This document shows positions 29,138-37,713 of a DNA stretch of 64,000 nucleotides, piece after piece; position 1 is the first letter of the stretch; the number at the start of each line of letters is the position of its first letter. Made by a program: the position numbers and the translations under genes. Source of the DNA: Arthrobacter sp. APC 3897 (GTDB lineage: Bacteria > Actinomycetota > Actinomycetes > Actinomycetales > Micrococcaceae); assembly GCF_030407495.1 (NCBI RefSeq), contig NZ_JASDDG010000001.1, positions 184,652-248,651 of the forward strand, written 5' to 3'. The notes beneath the pieces were generated by a model. The model worked only from the letters and a program-made list of their open reading frames with translations. It was not told where the DNA came from and did not search any database.

Positions 29138-30544
29138 CTAGCCGCGGATCTCTTCAGCATCCGTGAACCGGGTCTTCTTGGCACGCACTGCCCGGTTCCA
29201 GAACCACGTCAGCACCCACAGCGCCAGGCCAAGGAGCAGCAGCAGTCCCGCGATCTGGTACTCGATCGGATCCTGCGCCCAGGGGCCCAGAAGGAAGGCG
29301 CAGGTGAAAACACCCACGTACGGAAGGAAGCCGGGGGAGCGGAAGTGCTTGCCTTCGTGCGGAGTGCGCCGCAGCACCAGGCAGGCAATATTCACCACGG
29401 TGAAGACCGCCAGAAGCAGCAGGGCGGTGGTGCCGCCCAGCGCTGTAACGGTTTCCTTGCCCATGAAGTTGGTGACCAGGATGATCAGTCCCAGCGCGAT
29501 GGCGGTGGTGAACAGGATCGAGGCCCACGGGGTCCGGCGGCCGGGGAGGACCTTGGAGAGGGAACGGGGCAGGACATCCTGCTTGGCCATGCCGTACAGC
29601 AGGCGGCTGGCCATCAGCATGTTGATCAGTGCAGTGTTGGCCACCGCAAAGATCGACAGGAACGGATAGATGACGTCCACCGGCAGGTTGGGTGCTCCGG
29701 CACGCACAACCTCCAACAGCGGCGTTGCGCTGGCGGACAGTTGGCCTACGGGGACAATGGCGACGGCGGCAATGGACACCAGGAGGTAGACCACCAGGGT
29801 GATGCCCAGGCCGGTCAGCATGACCTTCGGGAAAATCTTTGCCGGGTCGCGGGTTTCCTCGGCCATGTTGACGCTGTCTTCAAAGCCGACCATGGAAAAG
29901 AATGCCAGCGAGGTGGCTGCGGTGAGGGCAAGGAACACACTCTTGCTGCCTTCGGTTTCGAAGACCATGACGCGTGAGAAGTCGACGTTGCCCTGCCCCA
30001 TGGCCCAGAAGCCAATCAGGATCACGATCATCAGGCCGGTGAGTTCAATGATGGTCAGAACCACATTGAACTTAATGCTCTCTCCGACACCGCGCAGGTT
30101 GATCAGGGCGAGCACCAGCATGAAGATGACGGCTACCCACGTGACGCCGGTCTGGCCCCATTCGAGGTTGAAACCGACAATGAAGTTCTCGGCCAGGAAC
30201 TTGGCGGCGGTGGACGCCGATGTGATGCCGGAGCTCAGGACCGCAAAGGTCACGAGGAAGGTCACGAAATGAATGCCAAAGGCTTTGTGCGCATAAAGTG
30301 CGGCACCTGCGGCCTGCGGGAATTTGGTGACGAGCTCAAGATAGGAGAGAGCGGTAATCGTGGCGACAAAGAAGGCCACCAGGATGGGTGCCCAGGCTGC
30401 ACCCCCAATCTCGCCGGCCACCTGGCCGGTCAGGGCGTAAACACCGGTTCCAAGGATGTCGCCGACGATGAACAGCAGAAGGAGCTTGGTTCCCATCACC
30501 CGCTTGAGTTCGGGCGCTCCCGATTCGTTTTTTGTTTCGGCCAT
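29138..30544 (-). CDS. APC-family amino acid permease
   Basis: The 468-residue protein has about twelve membrane helices. The APC-type unwound first helix is visible as VGDILGTGVYAL (about residues 28-39), and TM6 has FSMVGFEDSVNMAEETRDP, the family's substrate-binding and signature region. It imports amino acids or polyamines by proton or antiport coupling; the substrate cannot be predicted. ATG 30544 follows AGGAAAG. It is followed by uspA. Confidence 0.9.
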   Translation of the reverse strand: MAETKNESGAPELKRVMGTKLLLLFIVGDILGTGVYALTGQVAGEIGGAAWAPILVAFFVATITALSYLELVTKFPQAAGAALYAHKAFGIHFVTFLVTFAVLSSGITSASTAAKFLAENFIVGFNLEWGQTGVTWVAVIFMLVLALINLRGVGESIKFNVVLTIIELTGLMIVILIGFWAMGQGNVDFSRVMVFETEGSKSVFLALTAATSLAFFSMVGFEDSVNMAEETRDPAKIFPKVMLTGLGITLVVYLLVSIAAVAIVPVGQLSASATPLLEVVRAGAPNLPVDVIYPFLSIFAVANTALINMLMASRLLYGMAKQDVLPRSLSKVLPGRRTPWASILFTTAIALGLIILVTNFMGKETVTALGGTTALLLLAVFTVVNIACLVLRRTPHEGKHFRSPGFLPYVGVFTCAFLLGPWAQDPIEYQIAGLLLLLGLALWVLTWFWNRAVRAKKTRFTDAEEIRG

Positions 30545-30713
30545 GACGGCTTTCCTGCTTTCTGGGTATCTGCATCTGCGGTCCGGGCCCTAGGCGGAAT
30601 GGGGCTAACTGCCCGTGCCCCGTATTCTCTGCGCTTCGGAGCGGCATAGCAATGTTACGGGAAATGACCGGGGCGCGCGTACCGAAGAAGCTGAACGCCG
30701 GCCGTCGGGAAAG

Positions 30714-32021
30714 TCAGCCGGCTTCCTTGGATTCGGGAATGACGCGTACTGCCGAAATTCGCCGTCGGGAAAGGCTGAGCACCTCCAGCCCGCATCCTGG
30801 TGCCCCCACCACGTCTCCGGGCCTTGCAATCCGGCCCAGCCTTTCCATAATGTAGCCGCCCACCGTTTCGTATTGTCCTTCCGGAAGCGCGAACCCGGTC
30901 AGCCGCTCGAACTCCTGCAGGATCAAGCCTCCGTCAACCACCAGATCGCCGCGGATCCTGCGGTGCCGGTCCTCGGGGTCCCGCAGGGTGTCGTACTCGT
31001 CGTAGATTTCCCCGACAAGTTCCTCCACCAGGTCCTCCAGGGTCACTATGCCGTCCGTCCCGCCGTATTCGTCTACAACTACGGCAATGTGGCTGCCGTC
31101 CCGCCGCATCCTCGACAGGGAGGGAACCACTGAAGCTGTGCCCGGCAGGAAAAGGATGGGGCGGACAATGTCCCCGACCGTGCGCGCCTGCGTCCGGGCG
31201 CCGTCGTCGTCCTTCCGCAGCAGGTCCCGCACATGGATGAAGCCGACGACGTCGTCAGGGGAGCTCCGGATGACCGGATACCGGGAGTAGGGCAGGGAAT
31301 GGACGGTCTCGCGGGCCTGCTCCACCGTCAGGTCGGCGGAGAGGAACCGAACCTCCGGACGGGGGCGCATGACTTCCTGGAGGGAGCGGTCCCCGGCGCC
31401 GAACACATCGGACAGGATCCGGCGGCTGTCCTCGGCAAGAACCGGGCTCGCAGCCACCATGTCCCACAGCTCCTGGGAGGTGACCGGCGGCGTCTTGACT
31501 CTGGGATCACCTCCGAGAACGCGCACCACGGCGTCCGTCGATGCTGAGAGCGCCTTGATGGCGGGCCTCATGATGACAGCGAAGACATTGAGCGGCGGGG
31601 CGAGGATCCGGGCGAAACGCTCGGCATTCTGCATGGCCAGGCGCTTGGGCACCAGTTCACCCAGGACCAGGGACAGGTAGGCCACGGCCAGGGTCAGCAG
31701 GATGAAGGCGGTGGCATCCGCGGCGGCAGGGGCCAAACCCAGCCCCTGCAGTGCCGGTGCCAGCGCGGGGGCGAGGGCCGAAGCGCCGTAGGCGGCGGAA
31801 AAAAACCCCGACAGCGTCACGCCGATCTGGATGGACGCCAGGAAGAGGTTGGGGTTGCGGGCAAGATCAGCGATTTTCCTGCCGCCGGCACCGGAGGCCT
31901 CAATGCGGCCGATTTGGCTCTCCCGCAGTGAGACCAGCGCCATTTCCGTTCCTGCGAAGATTCCTCCCAGCAGGACGAAGAACACGACGAGCAGCAGGTT
32001 GAAGAGCGTTGCGCCTTCCAT
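30714..32021 (-). CDS. CNNM/CorC-type membrane protein with CBS domains
   Basis: The 435-residue protein has an N-terminal DUF21/CNNM domain of about four membrane helices (residues 1-190), two CBS domains (about 210-330; VIRSSPDDVVGFIHVRDLL) and a C-terminal CorC/HlyC domain (about 345-430). Members are often called hemolysins, but the well-studied ones transport or sense Mg2+. ATG 32021 has no ribosome site and a TACCCT hexamer 7 nt upstream, so the transcript may be leaderless. Confidence 0.9.
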   Translation of the reverse strand: MEGATLFNLLLVVFFVLLGGIFAGTEMALVSLRESQIGRIEASGAGGRKIADLARNPNLFLASIQIGVTLSGFFSAAYGASALAPALAPALQGLGLAPAAADATAFILLTLAVAYLSLVLGELVPKRLAMQNAERFARILAPPLNVFAVIMRPAIKALSASTDAVVRVLGGDPRVKTPPVTSQELWDMVAASPVLAEDSRRILSDVFGAGDRSLQEVMRPRPEVRFLSADLTVEQARETVHSLPYSRYPVIRSSPDDVVGFIHVRDLLRKDDDGARTQARTVGDIVRPILFLPGTASVVPSLSRMRRDGSHIAVVVDEYGGTDGIVTLEDLVEELVGEIYDEYDTLRDPEDRHRRIRGDLVVDGGLILQEFERLTGFALPEGQYETVGGYIMERLGRIARPGDVVGAPGCGLEVLSLSRRRISAVRVIPESKEAG

Positions 32022-32028
32022 AGACCCG

Positions 32029-32034
32029 AGGGTA
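32029..32034 (-). promoter_or_regulatory. -10 element of a leaderless transcript (CorC-like gene)
   Basis: Read on the minus strand, TACCCT lies 7 nt before ATG 32021. Confidence 0.4.
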
Positions 32035-32143
32035 CCGGCGCTCCGCCGCTGCTGACAGGGAAGGACAGCTGGAGAGCCCGCATGCAGGAGAAGATGTGTT
32101 TAACGTCACGAATAATGAACGCGGAGATTCGATTAAGCAACAA

Positions 32144-32176
32144 AAAACCCCGGAATCCAGTGGATTCCGGGGTTTT
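32144..32176 (-). terminator. Intrinsic terminator of tRNA-Leu
   Basis: A perfect stem of about 14-16 bp (32144-32159 with 32161-32176) starts 6 nt after the tRNA end on the minus strand and is followed by a run of Ts. It also has four Ts on the plus strand and could work both ways. Confidence 0.9.
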
Positions 32177-32181
32177 GATTG

Positions 32182-32264
32182 TGCGCGGAGGGGGACTTGA
32201 ACCCCCACCCTCGTTAGAGGACTAGCACCTCAAGCTAGCGCGTCTGCCATTCCGCCACCCGCGC
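32182..32264 (-). tRNA. tRNA-Leu(GAG)
   Basis: The 83-nt class II tRNA folds fully. The acceptor stem GCGCGGG pairs with TCCGCGC (one G-U). The anticodon stem CTAGC/GCTAG encloses loop TTGAGGT, giving anticodon GAG for CUC codons. There is a long variable arm (TCCTCTAACGAGGG) and a T-arm with GGTTCAAGTCC. The CCA end is not encoded. It has its own promoter and terminator. Confidence 0.97.
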
Positions 32265-32283
32265 TTGGGTGTTTGCCGCAAGC

Positions 32284-32313
32284 TCTTTAGTCGTTCAAAA
32301 GCTGCGGAAGCAA
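32284..32313 (-). promoter_or_regulatory. Putative promoter of tRNA-Leu
   Basis: On the minus strand TTGCTT, an 18-nt spacer and TAAAGA precede the tRNA by about 19 nt. Confidence 0.45.
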
Positions 32314-32410
32314 CGGGAAAAACTCTAACACGGTTTTGGCTGCAACCGTAAATCGGCGCTGGTCAGGCCTTCGATGGCTAGGCTGGCAGCAACTAGGTCG
32401 AAGGAGAAAC

Positions 32411-33745
32411 ATGTCTGATTCCACTGCCTCTGAGTCCCCGGTGTCCGGAAAAACCGCCGAAGATGAAGTCACGCGGATCTGCCGGGAGCTCATCCGTTTT
32501 GACACCTCAAACTTCGGGGACGGATCCGGACCGGGGGAGCGGGCCGCGGCCGAGTACACCGCCGGGCTGATCGAGGAGGCCGGACTGCACGCGGATCTCT
32601 TCGAGGCAGCCCCCGGCCGGGCTTCGGTGGTTACCCGCATGGAAGGCGCCGACCCGAGCCTGCCGGCCCTTGTGGTGCACGGCCATCTTGACGTAGTGCC
32701 CGCCCAAAAGCAGGACTGGTCGGTGGACCCGTTCAGCGGCGAGGAGCGGGACGGCCTGATCTGGGGGCGCGGCGCCGTGGATATGAAGGACATGGACGCC
32801 ATGATCCTGTCCGTGATGCGGCAGATGGCGCGGACCGGAACCAAGCCGAAGCGGGATCTCATCTTCGCGTTCTTCGCCGATGAGGAAGCAGGCGGCCGGT
32901 ACGGGGCAACCTGGGCAGTGGAAAACCGCCGGGAACTCTTCGACGGTGCCACCGAAGCCATTTCGGAAGTGGGCGGCTTTTCCGCCACCATCGGCGGCAA
33001 GCGCACGTACCTGCTGCAGACCGCAGAGAAAGGGATTTCCTGGCTGCGGCTCGCAGCCCACGGCCGCGCGGGCCACGGTTCCCAGATCAGCACAGACAAC
33101 GCCGTAACCCGGCTGGCCCGCGCCGTCGCCGCCGTCGGCGAATACGTGTGGCCCATTGAACTCACCGACACGACACGGGCCTTCCTGGAGGGCGTGACGG
33201 AACTGACCGGCGTCGAGTTCGATCCGGACAACCCGGAACGGCTGCTGGCTGAACTGGGAACCGTGGCCCGTTTCGTGGGTGCCACGCTGCAGAACACCGC
33301 CAACCCCACGGTGCTGAAAGCCGGCTACAAGCACAACGTCATCCCGGGCAGTGCGGAGGCGCTGATTGACGTCCGGACCCTGCCCGGTCAGGAAGAGCAG
33401 GTACTGGCCATCATCAAGGACCTCGCCGGGCCCGGGATCGAGGTCAGCTACGAGCACAGGGACGTCTCCCTTGAGGTGCCGTTCAAGGGCAACCTGGTGG
33501 ACTCCATGGTCAGTGCCCTGCAGGCAGAGGATCCGGGTGCTCCTGTGCTCCCCTACACGCTCTCCGGCGGCACCGACAACAAGTCCCTGAGCCGGCTGGG
33601 CATCACCGGTTACGGCTTTGCGCCGCTGAGGCTTCCCGAGGAGCTGGACTTCACCGGCATGTTCCACGGCGTGGACGAGCGGGTCCCGGTGGACTCCCTG
33701 AAATTCGGCACCCGCGTGCTGTCCCGCCTGCTCACCGGTTACTAA
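32411..33745 (+). CDS. M20 family dipeptidase/carboxypeptidase
   Basis: The 444-residue zinc hydrolase has the family's metal motifs in order: HGHLDVVP (about residues 96-103), GRGAVDMKD (about 120-128) and FFADEEAGG with the catalytic Glu (about 156-164). A dimerisation domain is inserted in the middle, and SGGTDNKSL lies near the end. It releases amino acids or cleaves dipeptides in the cytoplasm. ATG 32411 follows AAGGAG; TAGGCT at 32378-32383 is a likely -10. A similar M20 gene lies in the uppP-mshC neighbourhood of mycobacteria (Rv2141c region). Confidence 0.9.
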   Translation: MSDSTASESPVSGKTAEDEVTRICRELIRFDTSNFGDGSGPGERAAAEYTAGLIEEAGLHADLFEAAPGRASVVTRMEGADPSLPALVVHGHLDVVPAQKQDWSVDPFSGEERDGLIWGRGAVDMKDMDAMILSVMRQMARTGTKPKRDLIFAFFADEEAGGRYGATWAVENRRELFDGATEAISEVGGFSATIGGKRTYLLQTAEKGISWLRLAAHGRAGHGSQISTDNAVTRLARAVAAVGEYVWPIELTDTTRAFLEGVTELTGVEFDPDNPERLLAELGTVARFVGATLQNTANPTVLKAGYKHNVIPGSAEALIDVRTLPGQEEQVLAIIKDLAGPGIEVSYEHRDVSLEVPFKGNLVDSMVSALQAEDPGAPVLPYTLSGGTDNKSLSRLGITGYGFAPLRLPEELDFTGMFHGVDERVPVDSLKFGTRVLSRLLTGY

Positions 33746-33770
33746 TCAGCCCCCAAGAAAGAACCAGCGC

Positions 33771-34928
33771 ATGAATGTCGAAAACATCCTGACCCCCGAC
33801 CTCCTGGAGCGCCTGCGCGGACGTGCGGCCGGTTATGACCGTGACAACGCGTTCTTCACCGAAGACCTTGAAGACCTGCGCGCCGCCGGCTACCTGTCCC
33901 TCTTCACGCCGGCGGCGGCGGGCGGCGCGGGATTCACGATTGGGCAGGTTGTCCGATGCCAGCGGCTGCTGGCCACCGCAGCCCCCGCCACGGCTCTGGC
34001 CGTCAATATGCATTTGGTCTGGTGCGGCGTGGCCCACCTCCTGGCCCTGCGCGGGGACGATTCCCTGGCCTTCATCCTCGAGGATGCCGCCCGGGGTGAG
34101 CTGTACGCCTTTGGGGTTTCCGAGGCGGGAAATCCTGCCGTCCTGTTTGATTCCAAGACGGCGGCCGTTCCGCAGGGGGACGGCTCCTATGCGTTCACGG
34201 GCACCAAAATCTTCACCAGCCTCTCACCCGCGTGGACCCGGCTGGGGATTTTCGGACGTGACGACTCGGAGCCGGAAGAACCCAGACTCATTTTCGGGTT
34301 CGCCCCGCGCGGCACTGAAGGCATCACCGTCAAGGACGACTGGAACACCATGGGCATGCGGGCCAGCCAGTCCTGCACCACAGTCCTGGATCACGCGGTC
34401 CTCCCCAAAGGGCAGCTGGTCCGCAGCACTCCGGTGGGGCCGCACTCGGACGCCTTCGTCTTTGGCATCTTCGCCCTTTTCGAAACCCTGCTGTCAGCGG
34501 TCTACACCGGCATTGGAGACCGCGCCGTCGAACTGGCCGTACAAGCGGCACAGCAGCGGACGACGGCGGGAGGCGGCAGCGGCGCGCATGATCCGCACAC
34601 CCGCTGGAAAGTTGCGGATGCGGCGATTCGAATGGACGGGATCCACCCGCAGCTGGAAGTGATGGCCCGCGATCTGGAAGAGGGTGCCGACCACGGAAGC
34701 CTGTGGTTTCCGAAACTGTCCTCGCTGAAGTACCGGGCCACCGAAACGGCGCGTTCAGTGGTGGAAACGGCTGTCCGTGTGTCCGGGGGCCGGAGCTACT
34801 CGCGGGGTGCGGAACTGGAGCGCCTCTACCGTGACGTTCTTGCCGGCATGTTCCACCCCTCCAGCGAGGATTCCGTCCATGCGTCGGTGGCCGGCGCCTG
34901 GCTGGGGCCGCTGCCGGACCAGGGGTAG
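33771..34928 (+). CDS. Acyl-CoA dehydrogenase family protein
   Basis: The 385-residue flavoprotein has the three-domain acyl-CoA dehydrogenase build: a helical N-terminus, a beta middle domain (FTGTKIFTSLSP; NTMGMRASQSCTTVLD) and a helical C-terminus (ETAVRVSGGRSYSRGAELERLYRDVLAGMFHPS). The C-terminal segment is closer to flavin monooxygenases of the DszC/HsaA kind than to classical dehydrogenases, and I could not place the usual catalytic glutamate. The substrate is unknown. It starts 26 nt after the M20 stop and may be co-transcribed with it. Confidence 0.8.
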   Translation: MNVENILTPDLLERLRGRAAGYDRDNAFFTEDLEDLRAAGYLSLFTPAAAGGAGFTIGQVVRCQRLLATAAPATALAVNMHLVWCGVAHLLALRGDDSLAFILEDAARGELYAFGVSEAGNPAVLFDSKTAAVPQGDGSYAFTGTKIFTSLSPAWTRLGIFGRDDSEPEEPRLIFGFAPRGTEGITVKDDWNTMGMRASQSCTTVLDHAVLPKGQLVRSTPVGPHSDAFVFGIFALFETLLSAVYTGIGDRAVELAVQAAQQRTTAGGGSGAHDPHTRWKVADAAIRMDGIHPQLEVMARDLEEGADHGSLWFPKLSSLKYRATETARSVVETAVRVSGGRSYSRGAELERLYRDVLAGMFHPSSEDSVHASVAGAWLGPLPDQG

Positions 34929-34939
34929 ACGGCCCGGGA

Positions 34940-35173
34940 TCAGGCCGTGCGGCGGACCCGCATAATCCGCCGGCGCAGCCAGAAACGGCGGGCTCCGCCG
35001 CGGTAGATGCAGCTGCGCTGGAGCTCCCACTTGCCGTACTCGGCGTGTTCGGTGATGATCCGGCGTGCCTCGGAGAGGGAATCTCCGGGGTTCACCGACA
35101 CCACGAGGTACTCATAGTCCCGGATATTTTCGTCTGGCCGGCGGACACCGGGCCGAAGAATTTGTTCTCGCAT
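34940..35173 (-). CDS. Small conserved actinobacterial protein (DUF5703-like)
   Basis: The 77-residue basic protein has a core YEYLVVSVNPGDSLSEARRI, HAEYGKWELQRSCIYRGG and a C-terminal run of arginines (RRFWLRRRIMRVRR). This looks like the DUF5703 family, which is small, actinobacteria-specific and uncharacterised. ATG 35173 follows GGAGGG. It is divergent from the acidic protein at 35215, with only 41 bp between starts, so the two promoters overlap. Confidence 0.7.
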   Translation of the reverse strand: MREQILRPGVRRPDENIRDYEYLVVSVNPGDSLSEARRIITEHAEYGKWELQRSCIYRGGARRFWLRRRIMRVRRTA

Positions 35174-35201
35174 TTCCCTCCAATTTTGCTCACTTTACCG
35201 C

Positions 35202-35207
35202 TAACGT
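35202..35207 (+). promoter_or_regulatory. -10 element of a leaderless transcript
   Basis: TAACGT ends 7 nt before ATG 35215. On the other strand TAAAGT (35194-35199) may serve the divergent small gene. Confidence 0.45.
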
Positions 35208-35214
35208 CTAGGTC

Positions 35215-35517
35215 ATGAGCATAGATCCGCACGTCGCGCTCCAATCCCTCGTGGCCGCCCTGGACGAACACCTGACAGCGGCCTCACAGCGCCGCGGAGA
35301 CAAGGACCCGGTGGTGGAGGCGGCCTATCTGGCCATCGCGGATGCCTTTGAACTCTACGAGGAAGTCCTCTATGACGCCTACGGCGAGGTCACGCCGCTG
35401 GAAATCTACGAAGATGACGACGATGATTTCGACGCCGACCTGGACGGTGACGGGGACTTCGGCGCTGATCCCCGGCACACGGGGGAACGCTCATCAGGGG
35501 CACAGCCGGGAGGCTAG
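35215..35517 (+). CDS. Small acidic protein of unknown function
   Basis: The 100-residue product has a predicted helical N-terminal half (about residues 3-60, including EAAYLAIADAFELYEEVLYDAYGEVTPLEIYE). A very acidic aspartate-rich stretch follows at about 64-84 (DDDDDFDADLDGDGDF), then a disordered tail. I do not recognise a characterised family. It is close to uppP and mshC, a neighbourhood conserved in Actinobacteria. It has no ribosome site; a -10-like hexamer 7 nt upstream supports leaderless expression. Confidence 0.7.
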   Translation: MSIDPHVALQSLVAALDEHLTAASQRRGDKDPVVEAAYLAIADAFELYEEVLYDAYGEVTPLEIYEDDDDDFDADLDGDGDFGADPRHTGERSSGAQPGG

Positions 35518-35546
35518 CTGGGTTCGGGCACCCACTGATGGTGCCC

Positions 35547-35552
35547 TAGAGT
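35547..35552 (+). promoter_or_regulatory. -10 element of a leaderless transcript (uppP)
   Basis: TAGAGT ends 8 nt before GTG 35561, and no ribosome site is present. Confidence 0.5.
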
Positions 35553-35560
35553 AATTCCTT

Positions 35561-36385
35561 GTGAATTGGTTTGAAGCACTCTTCCTCGGTCTCATTCAGG
35601 GTCTTACTGAATTTCTTCCCATCTCCTCCAGCGCCCATCTGCGCATTGTGGGGGAACTGCTGCCCGGCGCGCAGGACCCGGGGGCGGCCTTTACGGCTAT
35701 CACGCAGCTCGGCACGGAGACGGCCGTGGCGGTTTACTTCTGGAAGGACATTGTCCGGATCGTCAAGTCCTGGTTCGGTTCGCTGACCGGACGTGTTCCG
35801 CGAAGTGATCCGGACGCCCGCATGGGCTGGCTGATCATTATCGGAACCCTGCCCATCGTGATCCTGGGGCTCCTGTTCCAGGACCAGATCGAGAGCACCT
35901 TCCGCAGTTTGTGGATTGTTGCCACCATGCTGATTGTCTTCGGCATCATCCTGGCGGTGGCGGACGCCGTGGGGAAGCAGCAGCGCCGCCTGGACCAGCT
36001 CACCTACAAGCACGGCATCCTTTACGGCCTCGCGCAGGCCATGGCACTGATCCCCGGCGTGAGCCGCTCCGGCGGAACCATCACCGCGGGGCTGTTCATG
36101 GGATACACCCGCGAGGCCGCCGCCCGGTATGCGTTCCTGCTGGCTATTCCGGCCGTGTTCGGCAGCGGACTTTTCCAGCTGGTCAAGTCGCTGGACGAGC
36201 CGATGGTCTACGGCGGATGGGAGACCGCCGGAGCCACCCTGGTTGCGTTCATTGTGGGATTCATCATCATTGGATGGTTCCTGCGCTACGTTTCCAGCCG
36301 CAGCTACAGCCTCTTTGTCTGGTACCGCATCCTTCTCGGCGTTGTGATCTACGTTCTGCTTGCCCTGGGTGTGCTGACCGCCTAG
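35561..36385 (+). CDS. uppP: Undecaprenyl-diphosphatase
   Basis: The 274-residue polytopic membrane enzyme dephosphorylates undecaprenyl pyrophosphate and so recycles the carrier lipid for peptidoglycan; it also confers bacitracin tolerance. It has the family motifs [18 protein letters not shown] (about residues 11-28; E-x3-[11 protein letters not shown]) and [10 protein letters not shown] (about 166-175), with about eight helices. The start is GTG 35561. It lies 23 nt upstream of mshC, which has its own -10-like element. Confidence 0.96.
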   Translation: MNWFEALFLGLIQGLTEFLPISSSAHLRIVGELLPGAQDPGAAFTAITQLGTETAVAVYFWKDIVRIVKSWFGSLTGRVPRSDPDARMGWLIIIGTLPIVILGLLFQDQIESTFRSLWIVATMLIVFGIILAVADAVGKQQRRLDQLTYKHGILYGLAQAMALIPGVSRSGGTITAGLFMGYTREAAARYAFLLAIPAVFGSGLFQLVKSLDEPMVYGGWETAGATLVAFIVGFIIIGWFLRYVSSRSYSLFVWYRILLGVVIYVLLALGVLTA

Positions 36386-36395
36386 GAAGGGAAAG

Positions 36396-36401
36396 TAGAG
36401 T
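36396..36401 (+). promoter_or_regulatory. -10 element of a leaderless transcript (mshC)
   Basis: TAGAGT ends 7 nt before GTG 36409. It is the same hexamer as at uppP. Confidence 0.5.
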
Positions 36402-36408
36402 TGAGCCT

Positions 36409-37695
36409 GTGATTGCCTGGAAAAATACCCCCCTGCCCGTCCTGCCCGGAAAATCGCCGGACCTGGTCCTCCACGACACCGCCCTGAACAGCACCGTTCC
36501 GGTGCGCACCGAGGGTGAGGCCAGCCTCTACGTCTGCGGCATCACCCCCTATGACGCCACCCACATGGGACACGCTTCAACCTACGTAGCGTTTGACCTG
36601 TTGAACCGGCAGTGGCGGGACGCAGGCAATACAGTCCGCTATGTGCAGAACGTCACCGATGTTGATGATCCGCTGCTCGAGCGTGCCACCGCCAAGGGTC
36701 TGGACTGGAGGGAACTGGCTCTCGAACAGACCCAGCTTTTCCGCGATGACATGGAAGCCCTGAACGTCCTGGCCCCGGACCACTACATCGGCGCCGTGGA
36801 AGCCGTTGACTGGATTGTGCCGGCAGTGGAGGACCTGCTCCGCCGCGGCCTCGCCTACCGTGTGCCCGGGGACGGCACCGAGCCCGACGGCGACGTGTAC
36901 TTCTCCGTCGATGCGGCTTCGGAGCTTGGCCCGGAAGATCCAGCTGCCTGGCATCTCGGCAGTGTTTCCGGGCTGAACCCTGAGCAAATGCTCCCGATCT
37001 TCGCCGAACGCGGCGGTGACCCTCTGCGCGCGGGCAAGCGCAACGCGCTGGATCCGCTGCTCTGGCGTGTGAAGCGGACCGGCGAACCCTTCTGGGACGG
37101 GGCAACACTGGGGGAGGGACGCCCCGGCTGGCACATTGAGTGTTCAGTCATTGCCCAGCGCTTCCTGCCGGCTCCGTTCACCGTTCAGGCGGGAGGCTCG
37201 GATCTGGTCTTTCCGCACCATGAGATGAGCGCCGGCCACGCCTATGCCTGCAGCGGAAGCCCCCTCGCCCGCCATTATGCGCATGCCGGCATGGTGGGGC
37301 TGGACGGCGAGAAGATGAGCAAGTCACTCGGCAACCTGGTACTGGTTTCCCGGCTGCGGAGTCAGGGAACGGACCCGGCCGCCATCCGCGCGGTTCTGCT
37401 CAGCCACCACTACCGCACCGACTGGTTCTGGACGGACGGGCAGCTGGCCGGTGCCGAGCAGCGCCTTTCCCGCTGGCGCAGCGCCCTGCCCCGCACCAGC
37501 CGCACCCAGGCCGAGCAGATGCTCGCCGAGGTGCGCACGGCAATGGCCCGGGATCTGGATGCCCCTTCCGCTTTGGCCGCAGTCGATGCGTGGGCCGTTA
37601 GGGTCGCCGGGAATTCCCCTGAGGACACCTCGGCGGCTGAGGGTGCCGAACTGGCTGCGTCCACGCTGGACGCCCTGCTGGGGATTCGGCTCTAG
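36409..37695 (+). CDS. mshC: Cysteine--1-D-myo-inosityl 2-amino-2-deoxy-alpha-D-glucopyranoside ligase (mycothiol synthesis)
   Basis: The 428-residue enzyme joins cysteine to GlcN-inositol, the third step of mycothiol synthesis, and is homologous to cysteinyl-tRNA synthetase. It has Cys43 of the zinc site ([16 protein letters not shown], with the HIGH-like HMGH at 52-55), the second zinc/cysteine-binding part ([12 protein letters not shown]), the HHEMS region and the KMSKS loop. It lacks the tRNA anticodon-binding extension of CysS, and [10 protein letters not shown] is typical of MshC. The frame is open far upstream inside uppP; GTG 36409, 7 nt after TAGAGT, is the supported start. Confidence 0.95.
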   Translation: MIAWKNTPLPVLPGKSPDLVLHDTALNSTVPVRTEGEASLYVCGITPYDATHMGHASTYVAFDLLNRQWRDAGNTVRYVQNVTDVDDPLLERATAKGLDWRELALEQTQLFRDDMEALNVLAPDHYIGAVEAVDWIVPAVEDLLRRGLAYRVPGDGTEPDGDVYFSVDAASELGPEDPAAWHLGSVSGLNPEQMLPIFAERGGDPLRAGKRNALDPLLWRVKRTGEPFWDGATLGEGRPGWHIECSVIAQRFLPAPFTVQAGGSDLVFPHHEMSAGHAYACSGSPLARHYAHAGMVGLDGEKMSKSLGNLVLVSRLRSQGTDPAAIRAVLLSHHYRTDWFWTDGQLAGAEQRLSRWRSALPRTSRTQAEQMLAEVRTAMARDLDAPSALAAVDAWAVRVAGNSPEDTSAAEGAELAASTLDALLGIRL

Positions 37696-37713
37696 GCGCC
37701 CGGCGGCGGGTTC

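Noticed and set aside
28478..29977. Plus-strand open frame of 499 codons across mmsB, uspA and the permease
   Set aside because: It runs over three real genes and the 19-bp hairpin, and has no domain; it is a frame artefact.
35911..36408. N-terminal extension of mshC inside uppP
   Set aside because: The extra 166 codons are an out-of-frame reading of uppP. The family start and the -10-like element support GTG 36409.
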